Both the position numbers and the translations under genes were made by a program. A stretch of DNA of 62,000 nt from Lingula anatina (Eukaryota; Brachiopoda; Lingulata; Lingulida; Lingulidae), in the NCBI RefSeq assembly GCF_001039355.2, contig NW_019775402.1, positions 292,080-354,079 on the forward strand, given 5' to 3'. The notes beneath the pieces are model-generated. The model was not told where the DNA came from and ran no database searches. It saw only the letters and a list, made by a program, of their open reading frames with translations. Below, one piece after another: positions 61,875 through 62,000 of this stretch; the first letter of the stretch is position 1, and every line of letters begins with the position of its first letter.

Positions 61875-61934
61875 GTTAAAGGGATAATAACTCTTCGTAT
61901 GAGGTCTATTTTTCACAATAAAAACATTGTGAAT
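61875..61934 (-). repeat. Short dispersed repeat S1, copy 3 (inverted)
   Basis: 'agggataataactcttcgta' then 'cacaataaaaacattgtg' is the reverse complement of 46850-46908, including the small hairpin. Confidence 0.75.
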
Positions 61935-62000
61935 AACTCACAGAAATATAATATATTCTGTGTTATGACAAAAACAGCAGTTATAGCTATTATTCTGATA

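Larger units (their letters stand above)
56942..62000. other. Gene-poor region at the window's right end
   Basis: No coding exon recognised. It contains MITEs (58637, 58884, 60317), a T run at 59307-59331 and a short S1 repeat near the end. Confidence 0.6.

Overview
This is animal nuclear DNA. It is AT-rich, has GT-AG spliced genes with conserved metazoan intron phases, many short inverted-repeat transposons, abundant microsatellites and no bacterial features. Gene content and repeat style suggest a marine invertebrate deuterostome. A cephalochordate (amphioxus) is my best guess, but no marker here proves it.

Layout. (1) 1-24765 (+): the 3' two thirds of an RBMS-family RNA-binding protein gene. 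Nine exons are visible (half of RRM1, all of RRM2, the C-terminal tail). The 5' exons lie upstream of the window, and a 3'UTR of uncertain length follows. Its intron 6 contains an almost identical 1.8-kb direct duplication whose two copies meet at a single 'n' (13566), most simply two overlapping contig ends that were never merged. (2) About 28.2-32.6 kb: intergenic, with three copies of a ~140-bp TA-flanked MITE. (3) 32669-35753 (+): a compact five-exon calmodulin-like EF-hand gene with a clear TATA box. (4) 37299-53693 (-): a two-exon voltage-gated K+ channel subunit. Exon 1 is the T1 domain and exon 2 is S1-S6. The ~14.9-kb intron holds a complete alpha-tubulin gene on the other strand (39240-42458), a decayed tubulin duplicate (from 50683), a tandem array of tRNA-like units and several MITEs. 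(5) 55436-56872 (-): an intronless acyltransferase of the condensation-domain/alcohol acetyltransferase superfamily. (6) 57-62 kb: no gene seen, more MITEs.

The genes are ordinary single eukaryotic loci and do not form a pathway. The most informative observations are: the assembly artefact at 13566; a Kv subunit with a non-canonical S6 gate (P-I-S instead of P-V-P) and a depleted S4, resembling modulatory 'silent' subunits; RFX X-box-like motifs just upstream of the nested tubulin gene; four or more small inverted-repeat element families; and the tRNA-derived array.
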